DNA of 64,000 nucleotides. Source: Irpex lacteus. Lineage: Eukaryota; Basidiomycota; Agaricomycetes; Polyporales; Irpicaceae. Position numbers and translations under genes: made by a program. Shown here piece by piece: positions 45,538-58,165 of the stretch; within the stretch, counting starts at the first letter, position 1, and every line of letters begins with the position of its first letter. Below the pieces are notes generated by a model that was given only the letters and a program-made list of their open reading frames with translations, ran no database searches and had not been told where the DNA came from. Location of the stretch: NCBI GenBank assembly GCA_001986395.2, contig MQVO02000015.1, positions 186,001 through 250,000 on the forward strand. The letters run 5' to 3'.

Positions 45538-47985
45538 ATGCCTCTACAAAGACCGTCCATGTCCTCGACCCCAGCTGTTCCCCACTCTGCCTCTGCCTCC
45601 AACGTCGCCGCCACTACCACAAACGTTACTCCCCCGCTGTCTCCTGCGACGACCACCCCCTCTTCGTCTGAACAGTCGCTGCTGTCGTCTGCGTCGTCGG
45701 ACTCTTCCGATCTATCGACCCCCTTTCAGAACCTACGAATTGAAGACCACGCTTCCGCGAAACAAAGGAAGGACCAAATACTCTCGGGACAAGAACAGAC
45801 GTACGAAGGACAGCTACGAGAGACAGACGACAGCATGTTTGAGATGTTGACGAGAGAGAGTCCCAGGAGTACGCCGTGTGGTAAGTGTTCTTGTTCTTTC
45901 TTTACGTACCGCAGGATCCATCGCTTGGGAGTAGTGGCCGCGTTAGCAGCCTGGTCCCCGCACCGTGCCGTAGCCGAGTCTTCTCGCTGCCGTTGATGAT
46001 GAGCATGAGCTTACGCTTGTGTACGTGGTCGAAGTCAGTCAGAGATACGGCAGTGGAAGGTGGGCATCGACGGGGCAGACGACGAGGGCGGGGTATTATA
46101 CGACCACGAGAATATCGAGATGTCGTGGATATGTTCCGCCCACCATGTCCAAGCGATGCCGTAAAGCCGGGGGTTCGGTCCTCGCTGGGGGGCAGATTTC
46201 TGGCACCCGATCTCCGTCTGTCTCCCCGTGCCTTGCAAGGCAGCAAGCCACACATGCGTCCACACCCATCTGATTGTTGGCCTCCTCCCTCTCTTTCTCT
46301 CTTACTTTCCACACTCATCTTCTGTCCGTCCTACAGGTACGCCCCTGCAGCAGACTCGCCCTGCTCTCCAACACTCGCATTCGTCTTTCATCGTCCGCAC
46401 ACCCCGCTCGCCGACGTTTGAACGGCCGGCTCTTGTCCACCGGAACACATCTTACTCCAAACGGCACGCATCGGTAGACAGCCCACGAGAGGTCCCGTTC
46501 CCGCCTATGCACTCGTTTTCCCAGCAGCTCAATTCCAACGATCACCAACCGTGTTCCCAAGAGGCAGCAGATTTTTATCGTGAGCACATGGGGAAGGCCA
46601 CTAGCGGGCTATCAAGCGAGCAGATTTCCGGTACGCCAAGCTCATCTGATGTTTCGTCTTTGAGCATGCCTCCGAGCACTCCCTTCGCTCTTTCAGACTC
46701 ATGTCCGTCTCAACGACCCACGAGTCCCAAGGCGATGGACACATCGGAGGAGAACTCATCTATACCGTCGTCGTCCAAGACATCGTCCCCACAGCATTAC
46801 CAACGTCGGACCAACCCCTCCGGGAGTGTCCCTCTACAAGGTGGCCGCCCCATATCGGCACAAGAGCCTACTCGAACAATATATTCTCCAACACCCGTGC
46901 GGCCTAGCAGTGGAGTCGACCGCAGCTCGACGCACAGCTTGCCCGTACCGGTGTATACCCCGTACCATACCCTGCCCTCAATTGTACAATCCTCCCAAGA
47001 CGAGTCATCGGCATCCGCCTCGACGTCGTCCTCTGCATTAGACTCAACATCGCCCACGGCACAACCCCCTTCCGCATCCGCATCCTCATCCCGTAGGCCT
47101 GGATATATGACCCGGGACGATACCCTCCCGCGCTACGACTCATCCGGAATCTCATCCACATCCACGAAGCAGGCATCGCCTGCTACCACCTCCCGCCCAT
47201 TTTCCCCGACACCATCCTTTGTCATGGACGCCGAGTCCTCGTACATGCCCCCGCCAGTACCGCCCACCATTCTGACACCGCCACCGCCCCCTGCGCAGGA
47301 CGGCCAGCACCATGCACCGCACGAGCCGTTCTTAGCACATGCCTCCCCCCGAAACCCGGAGATACGCGTGGAGACAAGCCGCAGGGAGTACAAGCTCGTC
47401 GTGCGTCTCCCTGGCTACCGTCGTGACTCAATGTGAGTAGTGTTCATCGATGGGCCTCCCCGTCCCTTTTCCTCTTCTTTCCCTTCTCGTCGACTAGGCT
47501 TCTCGCTGTCGCCGCTGAGGTCGATTTTAGACGTTTTGCCGTTTGACGTTAAAGTTTAAGCAGCGCGGGTTGATTGGACTGCGCCGTTCCCGTCTCAGCC
47601 TGCGTTTTCCGGCGTTCGCGCGGATCGCAGAACTCATTTTCATTTTCATGCGAGTGTTGTCATGACGTCGTTTGAACCCCGTGCTGACTATTTCCCGTTC
47701 TCTCCTTTGTAATCATTGTAGAACGTTGTCGACGAGACGCAAACGCATCCTACACATTGTCGCAGATTCGTGGGAACCAGGTGGTGGTATGTTTCACTTC
47801 GACTACATATTCGACTTGTTCAATAATCTTCGGCTCTTATTGTAGGGCACTTGGAGCGCCGCGTCTCCTTTGGGTACGACGCCGACCTGACTCAAGTGCG
47901 TGCCGAGTTCGATGGCGAATACTTGCGCGTGACGGTGCCTCGTCGTATCACGCCGATGACGTACATGGAGGCCCGGCTCAGCTGA
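45538..47985 (+). CDS. HSP20/alpha-crystallin domain protein with long disordered N-terminus
   Basis: Exons 45538-45880, 46337-47432, 47722-47786 and 47846-47985 join in frame to 547 aa; two introns are long for this window (456 and 289 nt). Residues 1 to about 455 are Ser/Pro/Thr-rich and disordered, with poly-Pro near the end (TPPPPPAQDG). The last 90 or so residues form an alpha-crystallin-like domain: EIRVETSRREYKLVVRLPGY, RRDSMI across the splice, then RRKRILHIVADSW, RRVSFGYDADLTQVRAEFDG and EYLRVTVPRR. Small heat-shock proteins are holdases that bind unfolded clients, but this layout is far longer than the usual 150-200 aa. It may be a client-specific or regulatory relative. The start at 45538 is the first in-frame ATG. 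Confidence 0.82.
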
Positions 47986-49178
47986 AAGCCTGAAACCTCG
48001 TCCTTGGCATCGTCGTCCGCACCCGCCCCGCCCCGCCCGTCGCCCGCTCGTCGTGCGATATCGAGTTGATCAGCTACTTGATGTTTAATCGCAGCTGAGT
48101 CGTTATCGCCGCAGCGAAAGCCGGTTCGACGGGGCCCCGCCGGCACTGGCGATCCGCCACAATGCCATCTCATCTACAAATCCATCCATCCGCCTCATGA
48201 CCCAAGTATTATATGATTACAAGTTACTTACAAGCATCATCGCCATTACATATCAATCATCCGTGAAGCTCAAATCTACGTAATGTTCTCGTGCATCCCC
48301 ATCCACCCACCACCGTTCATACACATCGACTGGCTTCTGCTGTTTACTTATTATTCGTTCGTTTCGTTTCGTTTCGTTTCGTTTCGTTTCGTTTCGTTTC
48401 GTTTCGTTTCGTTTCGGTTAGTCGACATCATTCATGATCATTCTGGCTCGGTACAGTAATATATCGATATCATCGCTCTCGCATGTCGGATAGGATATCC
48501 ATCAGACCGTGTTTGGAGTCACAGATACATTGGAATCGGGACGTTACACACACGGACCTCACTCCCATCCCATCTCATGTCGTTTCGTTTCATAGTCACT
48601 GTCGTCGTCGTCATTGTCATACTGCTTTATGCCCCGGAACGAGCTTATACTGTACTACATCCACCGTAATTCGATATCGTCATACTTATCGTACAGACTG
48701 CATTCATCATGGGACCCCGCTAGGTTCCGTCAAACATGCCTACACATGGTCATTGGTTCAGTGGCAGTTCGAACAGCTGCGGTGGAGTGTAATTGTGTCT
48801 TAATTATGGTAAGACTCGAGTAATCAACGCGGGCTGCGGGCTGCGCTACTTGAGGACGAGTTAGCGAAATGAAGAACGGTTCTGCATCATCATGAATGAT
48901 GACCGCATTTCTTGCGCATGCATTGGTATTAGGTGGGATCCGGCCGCATCGATAAGTAAGTAGTAGGCTGCACGATGAACATGCGGGCTAGGTATTCCAT
49001 CCTACTCCTCAATATTCAATCACGGCACATGGGCGATGGTCATGGTCACACTCGGGTTTGCCTACCCGATTATTATGTACTTCCTAGATAAATGCTCGAG
49101 CTCGCACTGGCAATGGCATAAAACGAGCTCCGCAATCCCTCGCTGTGTATGAATTTGCTCTGAAGTTGCTTTTTCACC
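47986..49178. other. Intergenic, between HSP20-domain gene and tRNA-Val
   Basis: This stretch holds the 3' region of the HSP20-domain gene, a microsatellite at 48361-48415 and several short open frames with no support. No protein-coding gene is called. Confidence 0.5.
48361..48415. repeat. GTTTC pentanucleotide microsatellite
   Basis: Eleven perfect tandem GTTTC units, flanked on the left by imperfect ttcgttc units. Replication slippage should make the length variable between strains. Confidence 0.97.
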
Positions 49179-49252
49179 GGGTCGGTGGCGTAGTTGGTTA
49201 TCGCATCTGTCTAACACACAGAAGGTCCTCAGTTCGAACCTGGGCCGACTCA
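49179..49252 (+). tRNA. tRNA-Val (anticodon AAC)
   Basis: A 74-nt cloverleaf without intron. The acceptor stem GGGTCGG pairs with CCGACTC (one G-T pair) and is followed by the discriminator A. The D arm is GCGTAGTTGGTTATCGC. The anticodon stem TCTGT/ACAGA carries the loop CTAACAC, so the anticodon is AAC. The T arm is CTCAG-TTCGAAC-CTGGG. No CCA is encoded. A T-rich run (ggtatttttttcac) at 49264-49275 fits an RNA polymerase III terminator. Confidence 0.95.
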
Positions 49253-49750
49253 TTCACAGAAATTGGTATTTTTTTCACTTCATTTTTTCAGCAATCGAAG
49301 TCTAGAAATTGGACTTAGTGTGGGTAATGTTTGAGCAATGTAGCTAGCCAGTCATCCTGGACATTGACCATGGTGAAACCACGGTTGCCACAAATTGTCT
49401 ATCGCACGTTTCAAGGCCAAAGCGAGGCATCTGCCACCATGTTCCTTTTGCTACCTGATGATGTGCAATATAGATGCATGAATGATGTGTGGTAGCTCGC
49501 GCTCGATTGAAGGCTGAAAAATCCGGGTGGCCATGGCCCGTCGTTGCTTCGATCTGCACTCGAGGAAGCCAACTTGGCCATAGAAGGCACAGAGGCCACT
49601 GTTCATGTTAGCAACCGTGTATGGACATGGCCAAAGGCACCAACCCAAAGTATGTTTGGCCAGCGGTCAGGAGGAGGTATATAAAAACCTGCGCTGCATC
49701 GTCCTTGAATGATCAACCGCTTTGTGTCTCTATTCCAAACCCACCCAACG
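49253..49750. other. Intergenic downstream of tRNA-Val
   Basis: The left end holds the pol III terminator; the rest carries a leader-like region with aggtatataaaaacctg near 49675-49690, a good TATA box (tatataaaa) about 65 bp upstream of the next candidate start. Confidence 0.5.
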
Positions 49751-50975
49751 ATGAACGCGAACAACTCAAGCCCACTGTCGACACAAGACGTGCGGAGGGC
49801 AGGCGCAGTGGATACCGACGAAGCGAGTTGTCTATCTGCTCTTGAGCAGCAATTGAGTTTGTCCCGCGGCGCACTGTTTGAGTAATGAACCACTGATACT
49901 ATTACTTACAGATACCCTGTCCATTCAAGCACCTGTTATTCATGGCAAATCAATCGCTAGCGTGGCGGAAGGTACGTACCTGTTCTCCAGCGGTCTAAAT
50001 TAAACAATACCCCTGAATACCGTGTCTGTAGTTGAGCATGTGCCGACCATCACCAGAAGTGAGACTGTAGGTTCAACTTTGTACAACAAAGAAATAAGAA
50101 TCGAACCAACACGCGCATATGCCGGGAACACTCAACGACCCACACGGGAGGAGGGAACGGGCAATGCTGTCGCGCAAAATCATCACCACCTCTGGATCCA
50201 CAAGGACGAAGACATACCCGGGTTATGTTTACCAGCACCGGTATACGACCATGCCCCAGTGCAACAGCCAAGCGAACGTCCCCCAAATCCAATGGCACAT
50301 AGGCTAGAGCTGGAGGATGAATGCGATGACTCTGACTCGGATGAAGACTATATTACCTTCACTTACCCTATAACGGCTGGCAGGACCATCATACCGCCTT
50401 GGGTACTTGGTGTCCATGATTGGAGGGAATCGGTGGTCGTGGCTAATGCTATTGCGCCTATGCCTTACCACTTCCGGGTCGACGTGAGTAGACCGCCGGT
50501 ATCGGGAAGTCACGAAGCGTACGAGGCGTGTTCGAGATGGACGTGGGCCGAGATGTTGAAGGCGAATGATCGGAGGTTTACGCTGGGCGAGGAAAGGAGG
50601 AAGGACTACAAGGAGGAGCTGATGGAGATATGCCCGCTCGCGCCGGCGCCGGTTCCGAATATAGCGTCTTCAACGTGTCCTTCGTCTACGACTCGGAGCA
50701 ACGAGAGCAAGATAGACGAAGACTCCGGATGGGAAAGGATCGCCAAGCTTCGTCTTGAGGATGACAAGGCCTCGTCGGAAAGTACCAATGCTCATCTCCC
50801 TTACGAGGCTCAAGCACCATTACTCCTCCGGGAGCTAGTACAGAAAGCGCAGGGGATCGCCTGCAGGAGACGTCAGCTCGAGGAAATGACTGAATCACTG
50901 AAGGACTTGAGGGCTCAGAACAAAGAGCTGCGCGAAGAGATGGAAGAGATGAAAACACGTAGCGAGGCGAAGTGA
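49751..50975 (+). CDS. Coiled-coil protein, unknown function
   Basis: A TATA box near 49678 and an ATG at 49751 (MNANNSSPLSTQDVRRAG) suggest the start. A middle exon (about 49912-49971, LSIQAPVIHGKSIASVAE) and a last exon at 50031-50975 (VEHVPTITRSETVGSTLYNK onward) join through a good intron at 49972-50030. The donor that ends exon 1 is unclear: no strong GT gives the right phase, so exon 1 could be wrong. The product, about 380 aa, has an acidic patch DDSDSDEDY, a possible folded middle (PPWVLGVHDWRESVV) and a C-terminal coiled coil built on RRRQLEEMTESLKDLRAQ and KELREEMEEMK. I do not recognise the family. Confidence 0.6.
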
Positions 50976-51605
50976 TAGCTTGAATAGCGAGAAATGTCCA
51001 CAAGGGACAACTCGAAGAAGGGCAATCTCCGAGTCCACTAGTGAATTGGCTGCGGAGGTCAGCGACTAGAGGGCCTTTTCGTTGATTACTGCCAGATACT
51101 GGCGACGATAGTATAATAAAAATAGAGTTCCACTGTTCACCAAGTTACGTTCATGGGATATCTACCACATCGCTCACCTCGGAATACTTATTGACTTCTT
51201 CCTGTTACTAGACACAATGGTGATAGGTGTATATCATGATATAGCAAACATAAGAGGGAGCCTCGCACCTGATGAAGTCCAAATCAAGCCAGATATAAGT
51301 TACTACGTGGCGGGGCAAGGGTAGCGCCGCGCGATCGTAAGTATGCTCCTTTAGCGCTCAGTGGTCAGCGGGTGGCAGGGGTCCCAGTTCTGATCACTTC
51401 CTCTCAAGTCCTCGAGTTCGAGGATCCTATTCTCACCTACGTTTGCAATGTCTGCAGATTTGGCACTTTAATCATACATGTCGCAAGTTATAGTATACCA
51501 TTCTCACCGTCGTCATCAATCATAACTTCGGACCACAAGCAACGACACCCTCCCGTCCCGGATGCATACTACTAGTATAAGATCTAGTTTCATTGACGGT
51601 ATACT
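50976..51605. other. Convergent intergenic region
   Basis: About 630 bp between the stop codons of the coiled-coil gene (+) and the DUF6535 gene (-). It holds both 3' regions; no gene is supported. Confidence 0.5.
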
Positions 51606-54600
51606 TCACGCTTCAAGTGACACAGAGTAGTACGTGCTACTTGAACGACGATCCGGATCGCATGAGCCTTCGTGATCCGCGTTGGCTTGCATCTCAGCAC
51701 CACTGCCGAGCTCAATCATAGCTGGGCAGCCTGTGGGCAGTTCCGGCTCCATGGTCCCTTCTTCTTCAACCATAGCTATAATACCTCGTAGTTCCTCGAT
51801 TAGCCCGGGTACTTTCTCAAGGCGGTCGAGATGGTGGAGAGTGCTCATGTGTGAATAACTGGCACGGAAGTGGTGGGATGCCACATATATAGCCCCTATC
51901 ATCTGAATGAGCTCATCGTCGAAGATCGTAGCATTCTCTCTGCAAAACAATACCACATTGTCATGAGAGAGACACAGAACTACAAACGTATTGCGTACCC
52001 AAACTCTTGCCATTTGATATGTCCAAGGCAGACGTCAGTCAGCTCGAAGATGTTTAAGTCATGCATACGGCCCGGGTGGGGCGTACTATGACAGTCTCGG
52101 ACGAATTGTATCACAGGGCGAACAAAATAGCCATCGGTGTTCTCTGCTTCGTGGCGTAGAGCGGAGCCTGACGTAGTGCCAGAGCTTGCTGATAGACCAA
52201 CTAGACGTATGATAGCGTGAAGGAGTTTCTTCCAGAGATTTGCATGCTGTAACGCTGTCCTCAGTTGAACTAAATGAACGGATAGACAGAGCAGCTTGAG
52301 TGCATGAGCTACTGTTCGCTCTTCGCTTCTCGCGCGAGAAAGGTTGGCCCTGCATCCGCTGTGGGCAGGGATGAGGTTTGTGACAACTGCGATGAAGTTT
52401 TGAAGCATGTGTTCTGTAACTACGTTAAGTAAGTCCAACATAGGCGCATAATATCGGATATCACTTACTGTCAAGTACATATGTACTGTCGAGTGTCGAA
52501 TTTGAGCACACTCTGATGATTATTAAACCTTGCGTCTTGTAGAGAGCGTTCACGAGAGCAATCGTGCCGGAGTTCCCTGAAAGACATGCGCGAACGGTAG
52601 AACGGAATAAAGTAGAGGACAACCCTTCTCCTGCGACATAGCATAGATGCCACATACAAGCTAGAGCGCCAGGGAGGTACTGTTCAACAGTAGCTGGAGA
52701 CGTTGAGGGTGTTTCTGTTAAGACGTTTTCAACGTGCCTGAAATCAGTGCGTAAAGCCCGGCCGACGCTCGTAGACAGGAAGCACATAGCATGTTGACAA
52801 TCGTCAGCGTTCCATACGTTTTTCCAAGGCCAAACCGAGAGGTCGCCTTCAAGCGCAAATGGGACAACGGGGATGTCGCTAGGCATGTTATTATTGGATA
52901 TGTTGTCGTTGAGACGGTTGTCGCTGAGAGTATCGTCGTTGGCTGTGAAGTCGTCGGCTATATTACCGTTGGGGGTGGGGCCAAACCGATTACGCGCGTC
53001 ATCGAATACAGTGTCTATGATCGCCTCGAAACACTGTAGAGACATGTCCAAAGTCAAGTTGAGATGAGCCGCTCGTTCCGTAAGATTGTCAAAAAAGCTA
53101 GCAAGTGCGCTTGCAGCCAAGTCGCTCGATTCCAGATATCCGCGCAAAATAATCCGGACAATCTCAGCACCATGATACGGCATAACTTCGCGGAGCACCT
53201 GCACACCTGATTTGGGGAGAGGGTAACGACTTGGAGAAAACAGGAGAAGAAGAACATGCCTCGCCGCAATATCCTTATCGGGCTCGAATGAAAACATGCC
53301 CAGGTCTCGAATCTGCACGAAGTGCGAGAGCGAATAATGGGACAAAATGTCGATGATGCCGTTATACCCGGAGTGGCTTAGCATCTTCAAGTCCAGTGGG
53401 CAAGGTTGCCTCGAGAGTAAGTTATCCATCTGCAGACGATGTTGAAGTAGTTTGAATACAAACTTGAGGGCATCAGGCCATTGAAGCCCGTGAATCTGTT
53501 GGAGGGATTCGAAGAGGGTCGTGCCAAGAAGTTCGTCGTTCGACTGGAGGGTGTCGACACCGACGAGGATATCCAGGTCTGCTGCGTCATCGGCTGTGAT
53601 GTGGCTCTCGTCATTTCTCCAAATGTACTCGTATAATGCATATGAATTGAGGACTCGGTACAGCCAGGACAGGTCATATTCGTCGCTCAATCGCCACAGG
53701 AGTTCCTTCCGTTGGAACCATTCGACGACAGCCTGCGCTACATGTATACCATTTGTGTGAGCCTTTCTGAACACAGATTTGAGCAAAGTGGTCTTGTAGG
53801 GGCATCTAGGAAAGAACGCAGGGAGTATGGTGACCGTTGAGAAGCAGAATGCCCACCCTGAGACAAGGGGAAGACTGGTGTGGCCAATGCTTTCGTGTAC
53901 CGACGCGGTAAAGTAGCACAGTCCGACGAAAAACAGTGCGAGGGCAAGCTGCTGCAGTAACGGGAGCACTGCAGCGATCTCGAAAACTTGCCACTGCCTT
54001 AGCCCTGGATAGCGATAATGGCGTATGCGGAGACGTCCGTAAGGCGATGGGTTGTTAACCGCAAGGTATTCCCGCAGCCATTGCTTGATTAGGATGCCGA
54101 AGGAGGCTGTGATGAGGCTGAATATGAGGGAAGAGAACCAGAGAACGTTGACGCGAATATCAGCCGAAGATGGTCGAAAGAGTTGGGTTGTTGTGTCAGT
54201 GTCAAGGACGACTGGCGAATAGGATGGATCGGCCATCTGTAGGGAGATCTGCTGCATGACCACCAATGTCTGCGAAGAGGTGGTAAGCATTTGTGCTGGC
54301 ATGTCGGGAAGGAGCCTTTGATATGACTCTACTAGAAAAGCAGTGAGCACTGCTGAGAATAAACCTGACTGTTCATACATGAACACCTCTTCATTAACAG
54401 GGTAGATATGCATCATGAGAAGCTCGTTACGCACAAACACAAGTAAGGTGTCGATATCCTCCTTTGTATCCTTCACTTTCTCTTCGTCATACTCCCGTAC
54501 TTTCGCTGCCATTGCAGCCCATCCCGTAGGCTGTCCCGCGAGGACGTAACGCACGCCTGCATTTTGGTCCTTATCTCCTGCTAACCCATCCGGCGAGCTT

Positions 54601-54638
54601 GGGCCATCCCTATCGTGCGGCGTGGTTGCCGCGTCCAT
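51606..54638 (-). CDS. DUF6535 domain membrane protein
   Basis: Exons 54638-54435, 54368-52470 (first bases may vary by one), 52413-51999 and 51939-51606 join in frame to about 950 aa. The N-terminal part carries the DUF6535 signature common in mushrooms: DIDTLLVF joined to SGLFSAVLTAFLVESYQRL, then NVLWFSSLIFSLITASFGIL, KQWLREYLAV and a second hydrophobic pair (AAVLPLLQQLALALFFVGLC, SGWAFCFSTVTILPAFF). That gives about four membrane helices followed by a long helical cytoplasmic part. The first intron (54369-54434, 66 nt) has no stop, so unspliced RNA stays open with a 22-residue insert. Function of DUF6535 is unknown. A convergent gene lies downstream, and PRM1 lies upstream on the same strand. 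Confidence 0.88.
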
Positions 54639-55078
54639 AGTTGAATCGAAACTTTCCCGCTACCCACTCTACTCAGAGCAACAGATGGGGGGTTGCAGTG
54701 ATGGACCTGAGAAGGAAGCATGCAAGGCCATACGTGAGAAATATGGGAGTTGGACTTCAAGGGATACAGGCGCTGCGCGCCCGGTATTTCGACTCGAACA
54801 AATTGCTGAACGATGTTAGAAAAAACAGTCGAATTATGTACTGCTGTACAATAAGATATTTACAAACGAAGAGAGTTGCTACAATAGCGAAGAAACAGTA
54901 GGGATACATTAATGTGATATGACATGTGAGTAATGAGGAGGTATCAACGTAAAAGTCGTCAGGAAAGAGAGCGAGAGGCGGATGAGATAAGTATAGCTAC
55001 AATAGATGATTCAGGCTGTGTCGTGTCTTAGTAGTAGCAATCAAGGAAGGAAAGAAATAGTCCTATGTCTCAAGTCAC
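54639..55078. other. Intergenic, DUF6535 promoter and PRM1 3' region
   Basis: About 440 bp between two minus-strand genes: the promoter of the DUF6535 gene and the AT-rich 3' region of PRM1. Nothing else is seen. Confidence 0.5.
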
Positions 55079-58000
55079 TCACATCGCCATCCCAACAAAA
55101 GGATTACCATTCCTGCCAGAGGAAGGTGGCGATGTCGAACTCGTAACAGCGTACCTCTCGTCGTCAAAAGGCGTCGCAAACGGGTTTCCGAACGACTCGT
55201 GTCGATTGTGTCCGAGCCCAGGGGGGTAGTATGGCACGCTGTCTCTCGTCGGTAGAGCAGCAGCCGCCCTGGCCTTACTAGGATGTTGAGGTGGGGGCGC
55301 GAGTTGCCTGTTCGTATAGGTGGGCGAAGGACTGGCGTACGCTGGGAATTGCATGTTCGGCGGTGGAGGCGGTGGAGTGGAAGGGTGAGAGAAGCCGTGG
55401 TGCAGGGGCATGGGCAAAGGAGCGTCCACAGCATCTTGTTCGGAAGAGTCGATGTCACTGGGCACGCTGACAGTTCGGCGTGAGCGTGACTTCGGGCGCA
55501 TCGACATAGTCTTTAACTTCTGTGGTGCGGTGATGTTGGAGTACCACGTCGACTTCCGTGGGGAAACGGACCAGGCTGAGGAGGGCTGAACGACCTCTCT
55601 CAAGTCGTCGTGATCGGGTTCAGTTTCCGTATGGATGGAACCATGGAAAGACTGGACTGAGCCGTTGGTAGTCGTGATGGTCAACTTCGGGCGCGGACGT
55701 TCCGTCATAGTCGCAGAAGACGCGATGGAGGCCTTCTCGTCGACGATCTCCTCATGAGCTGGAACGTCTCGTTTCCAGAACTTGGTAGTGAATTTGGTCA
55801 ACCACGGTAGTTCGGAGCCGTTAGGCTGACTGGAAGCAGAGCCCTGGCTACCGGACCTGCCGAGATTCATCAGCCTGTTGGAGCGTGGCTCCTGAGCCGC
55901 GTCAGACGAGGGAGCGTTAGCGTTGTCCAAGAACGAGTCCCACGACTTGTCGAAACCAGGTTGACCGTTACTCTTCGAGTATGGATGCGGGTTTGCACTC
56001 GGAGCCAGCGACCTAAACAGCCCATGCCGCCTATCACCACTCCCGCTCCCACTCTGCCCACCCTCATGCTCCGCACCTCCCTTCTCTTCATGATCATGAG
56101 AATTGCCAAAGTCCCGGAACGGTACCACGACGCCGTCAATCCCCTTTCTCTGCGTCTTCTCCCACCTCCGTTTCTTATACCTCTCCAGCATGTCGCGTCC
56201 ATACGAGTGCCACCAGATGATCGCCAGCGCCATCAAGACCACAAGCCCCCACAAGCCAATGAAGATGGAGAACATAATTCGCTCCTTCTTCAAACTCTCC
56301 ACGTACGCGTTCACCAACTTCCCTACCACACCCTGGTTATCACCGTCCCCTCCACCGATGGCAGCAGTCGCAATCGGCTGCGTCGCCTCGTTTACGCTCG
56401 CCGGGGAGAGCACGAGTACAGAGTCGTTCACTCTCGGGATGTCGATGATCAAGTTGTCGTGCAGGAACGTCAACGCGGTCTCGATAGCGTCAACCTTGCT
56501 CCCAATGAAACACCTGATGAACTCCTCCACCGGACTCTCGAGAATCGTCCCGTTGAACACCGTCTGCACCGCGCCCTGGAGGTCATTGTAGAACGTATTG
56601 ATAGTGTTATTCAGGGTAGTAGTCGTCCCGTTCACCCATCCAAACAACCCGTCGTTGACAGTGGTCTGCACGTGATCTACACGTCCGTTGATATCGTTGG
56701 CGTACGCCGCGCTCTGGTTATACATGCTTGCGTTGATCGAGGTGGCGATGAGGTTGCTGAAGTCGTTGGCGGAGGCCGCGGCTTGATGTTGATACTTGTG
56801 TTCGAGAGGAGAGATGGCGAGGAGTTGCACCTGGACGGAGAGAAGGCCAAAGAAGCCGATAAGGAAGCACGCGAGAGCAGGTGGGTGGAATACATAGTGG
56901 AAGAACCAGGCGAGGTGGATGTGTTTGGAGGGGCTCAGACGGAGGAGGGAAGAGAGCTGGTTTGCTATGCGAGTAAGGAGGGGATGCGCCATGTTGCCCT
57001 GAAGCATGAGGAGATTGTGATCGCTGAGCTGGAGAGTGGGCGCAGAATTGGTCTTTGTGTTGGCGTGATAGATCGCTGGATCGGTGGACCATGCCTCTCG
57101 CGTGTATCTGAGGTGGTTCTTGAGGCACCGCCACTTGTACCACTCGAGGGCGCAGTTGGCGGCGAGCAGGAGCAATGCAATCAGGACGATGATGACGACA
57201 CCGATTTTGGCTATCTTGACGATGTCACGACCGAGATCGTCGACAACGGACGTGTCCATCTGGTCGCAGAATGCGACAGTATTCTGCTCGGGAACAGGAA
57301 GCGTGTTCGCGTCGAACGAGAGGCCGGAGAAAGTCTCATTGATGTCTTTCTTAACCAGTTCGAACGGAGTGTCGATGCTAGATTTTTCGTTAGCGTGACA
57401 TTAATGTACAAACCATGAGGATACACATACATGTCATTGACTTTATCCTTCAAATCCGACAGAGTAGGCAAGGAGTTGTTCAGGTTCGTAAGTGCATCCG
57501 TGAAGTCTTGCGGAAGCGTTACATTCTGCAGCGCACTAAGGTCTGGCACAGAAATCCCTTTCACTCCAGGAAGCTTGGTGATAACATCGTTCACACCCTT
57601 TACCGCATCCTGAATGGCCGTACGTATACCGCCAGCAACTGCACCGACGGCGTTGTTGAGCTATAGATGATTAATAAGAGCTTAACACGCGATGGTAGTG
57701 CAATCAACATACTTCCTGAACTGCACCAATAAGAATCGAAAGTCCCCCTCGTACTACAAGTTCCAAGAAGCAGAGGAACGTTGACCTATACATGTCAACG
57801 ATGAAGTTGATGATGGCCTCCATGACTGTCAGAGCGAGTATGAGCGCTGCACGAGCTCCGTTCATCGTCCCATTCACAGCGTCAGCAATTCTCGCGTTCG
57901 TTGCAGTTGCCATGTATCGGGGCATGCTCGCTGTGGCCGTAGCAGCCTTCTCAGCTGCCAGACAGCTTGCTACGAGGTTGTCTTTGGCGCTATCGATGGC

Positions 58001-58165
58001 GTCTTGAGCAGATGCAGTGGAGAGTTGAAGGCGAAATGCGACGAAGAGGAGAGAGAGAATTGGGTAGGCGAGCCATGTCAGCGAAAGGAGGTGAGGAAGT
58101 TGGAGGTAGGGTGTGAGCGTTGTCGAACCGAGGTCATAAGCGGGAAGTTGCTGAGCCGCAGGCAT
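55079..58165 (-). CDS. PRM1: Plasma membrane fusion protein Prm1
   Basis: Prm1 acts in fusion of plasma membranes during mating, and in hyphal fusion in filamentous fungi. Exons 58165-57713, 57660-57431 and 57377-55079 join in frame to 993 aa. Family features are the short N-terminus before a first membrane helix ([19 protein letters not shown]), a Cys-containing ectodomain loop ([13 protein letters not shown]), a second helix pair with WYKWRC, helices [15 protein letters not shown] and [20 protein letters not shown], an Asn-rich glycosylated loop ([18 protein letters not shown]) and a last helix [20 protein letters not shown] Ser/Pro-rich cytoplasmic tail of about 360 residues follows, longer than in yeast. 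It is divergent from the BAX-inhibitor gene. Confidence 0.9.

Noticed and set aside
45233..45671. Overlapping open frames on both strands upstream of the HSP20-domain gene, one with a signal-peptide-like start
   Set aside because: Both fall in GC-rich leader DNA, neither has a splice pattern or family match, and the plus frame overlaps the start of the next gene.
48361..48415. CRISPR-like or telomeric repeat
   Set aside because: The units are adjacent pentamers without spacers and unlike the TTAGGG fungal telomere repeat, so this is a microsatellite.
55961..57418. Plus-strand open frame of 485 codons across PRM1
   Set aside because: It is the mirror of the well-supported minus-strand PRM1 exon 3, and its composition is that of an antisense shadow.
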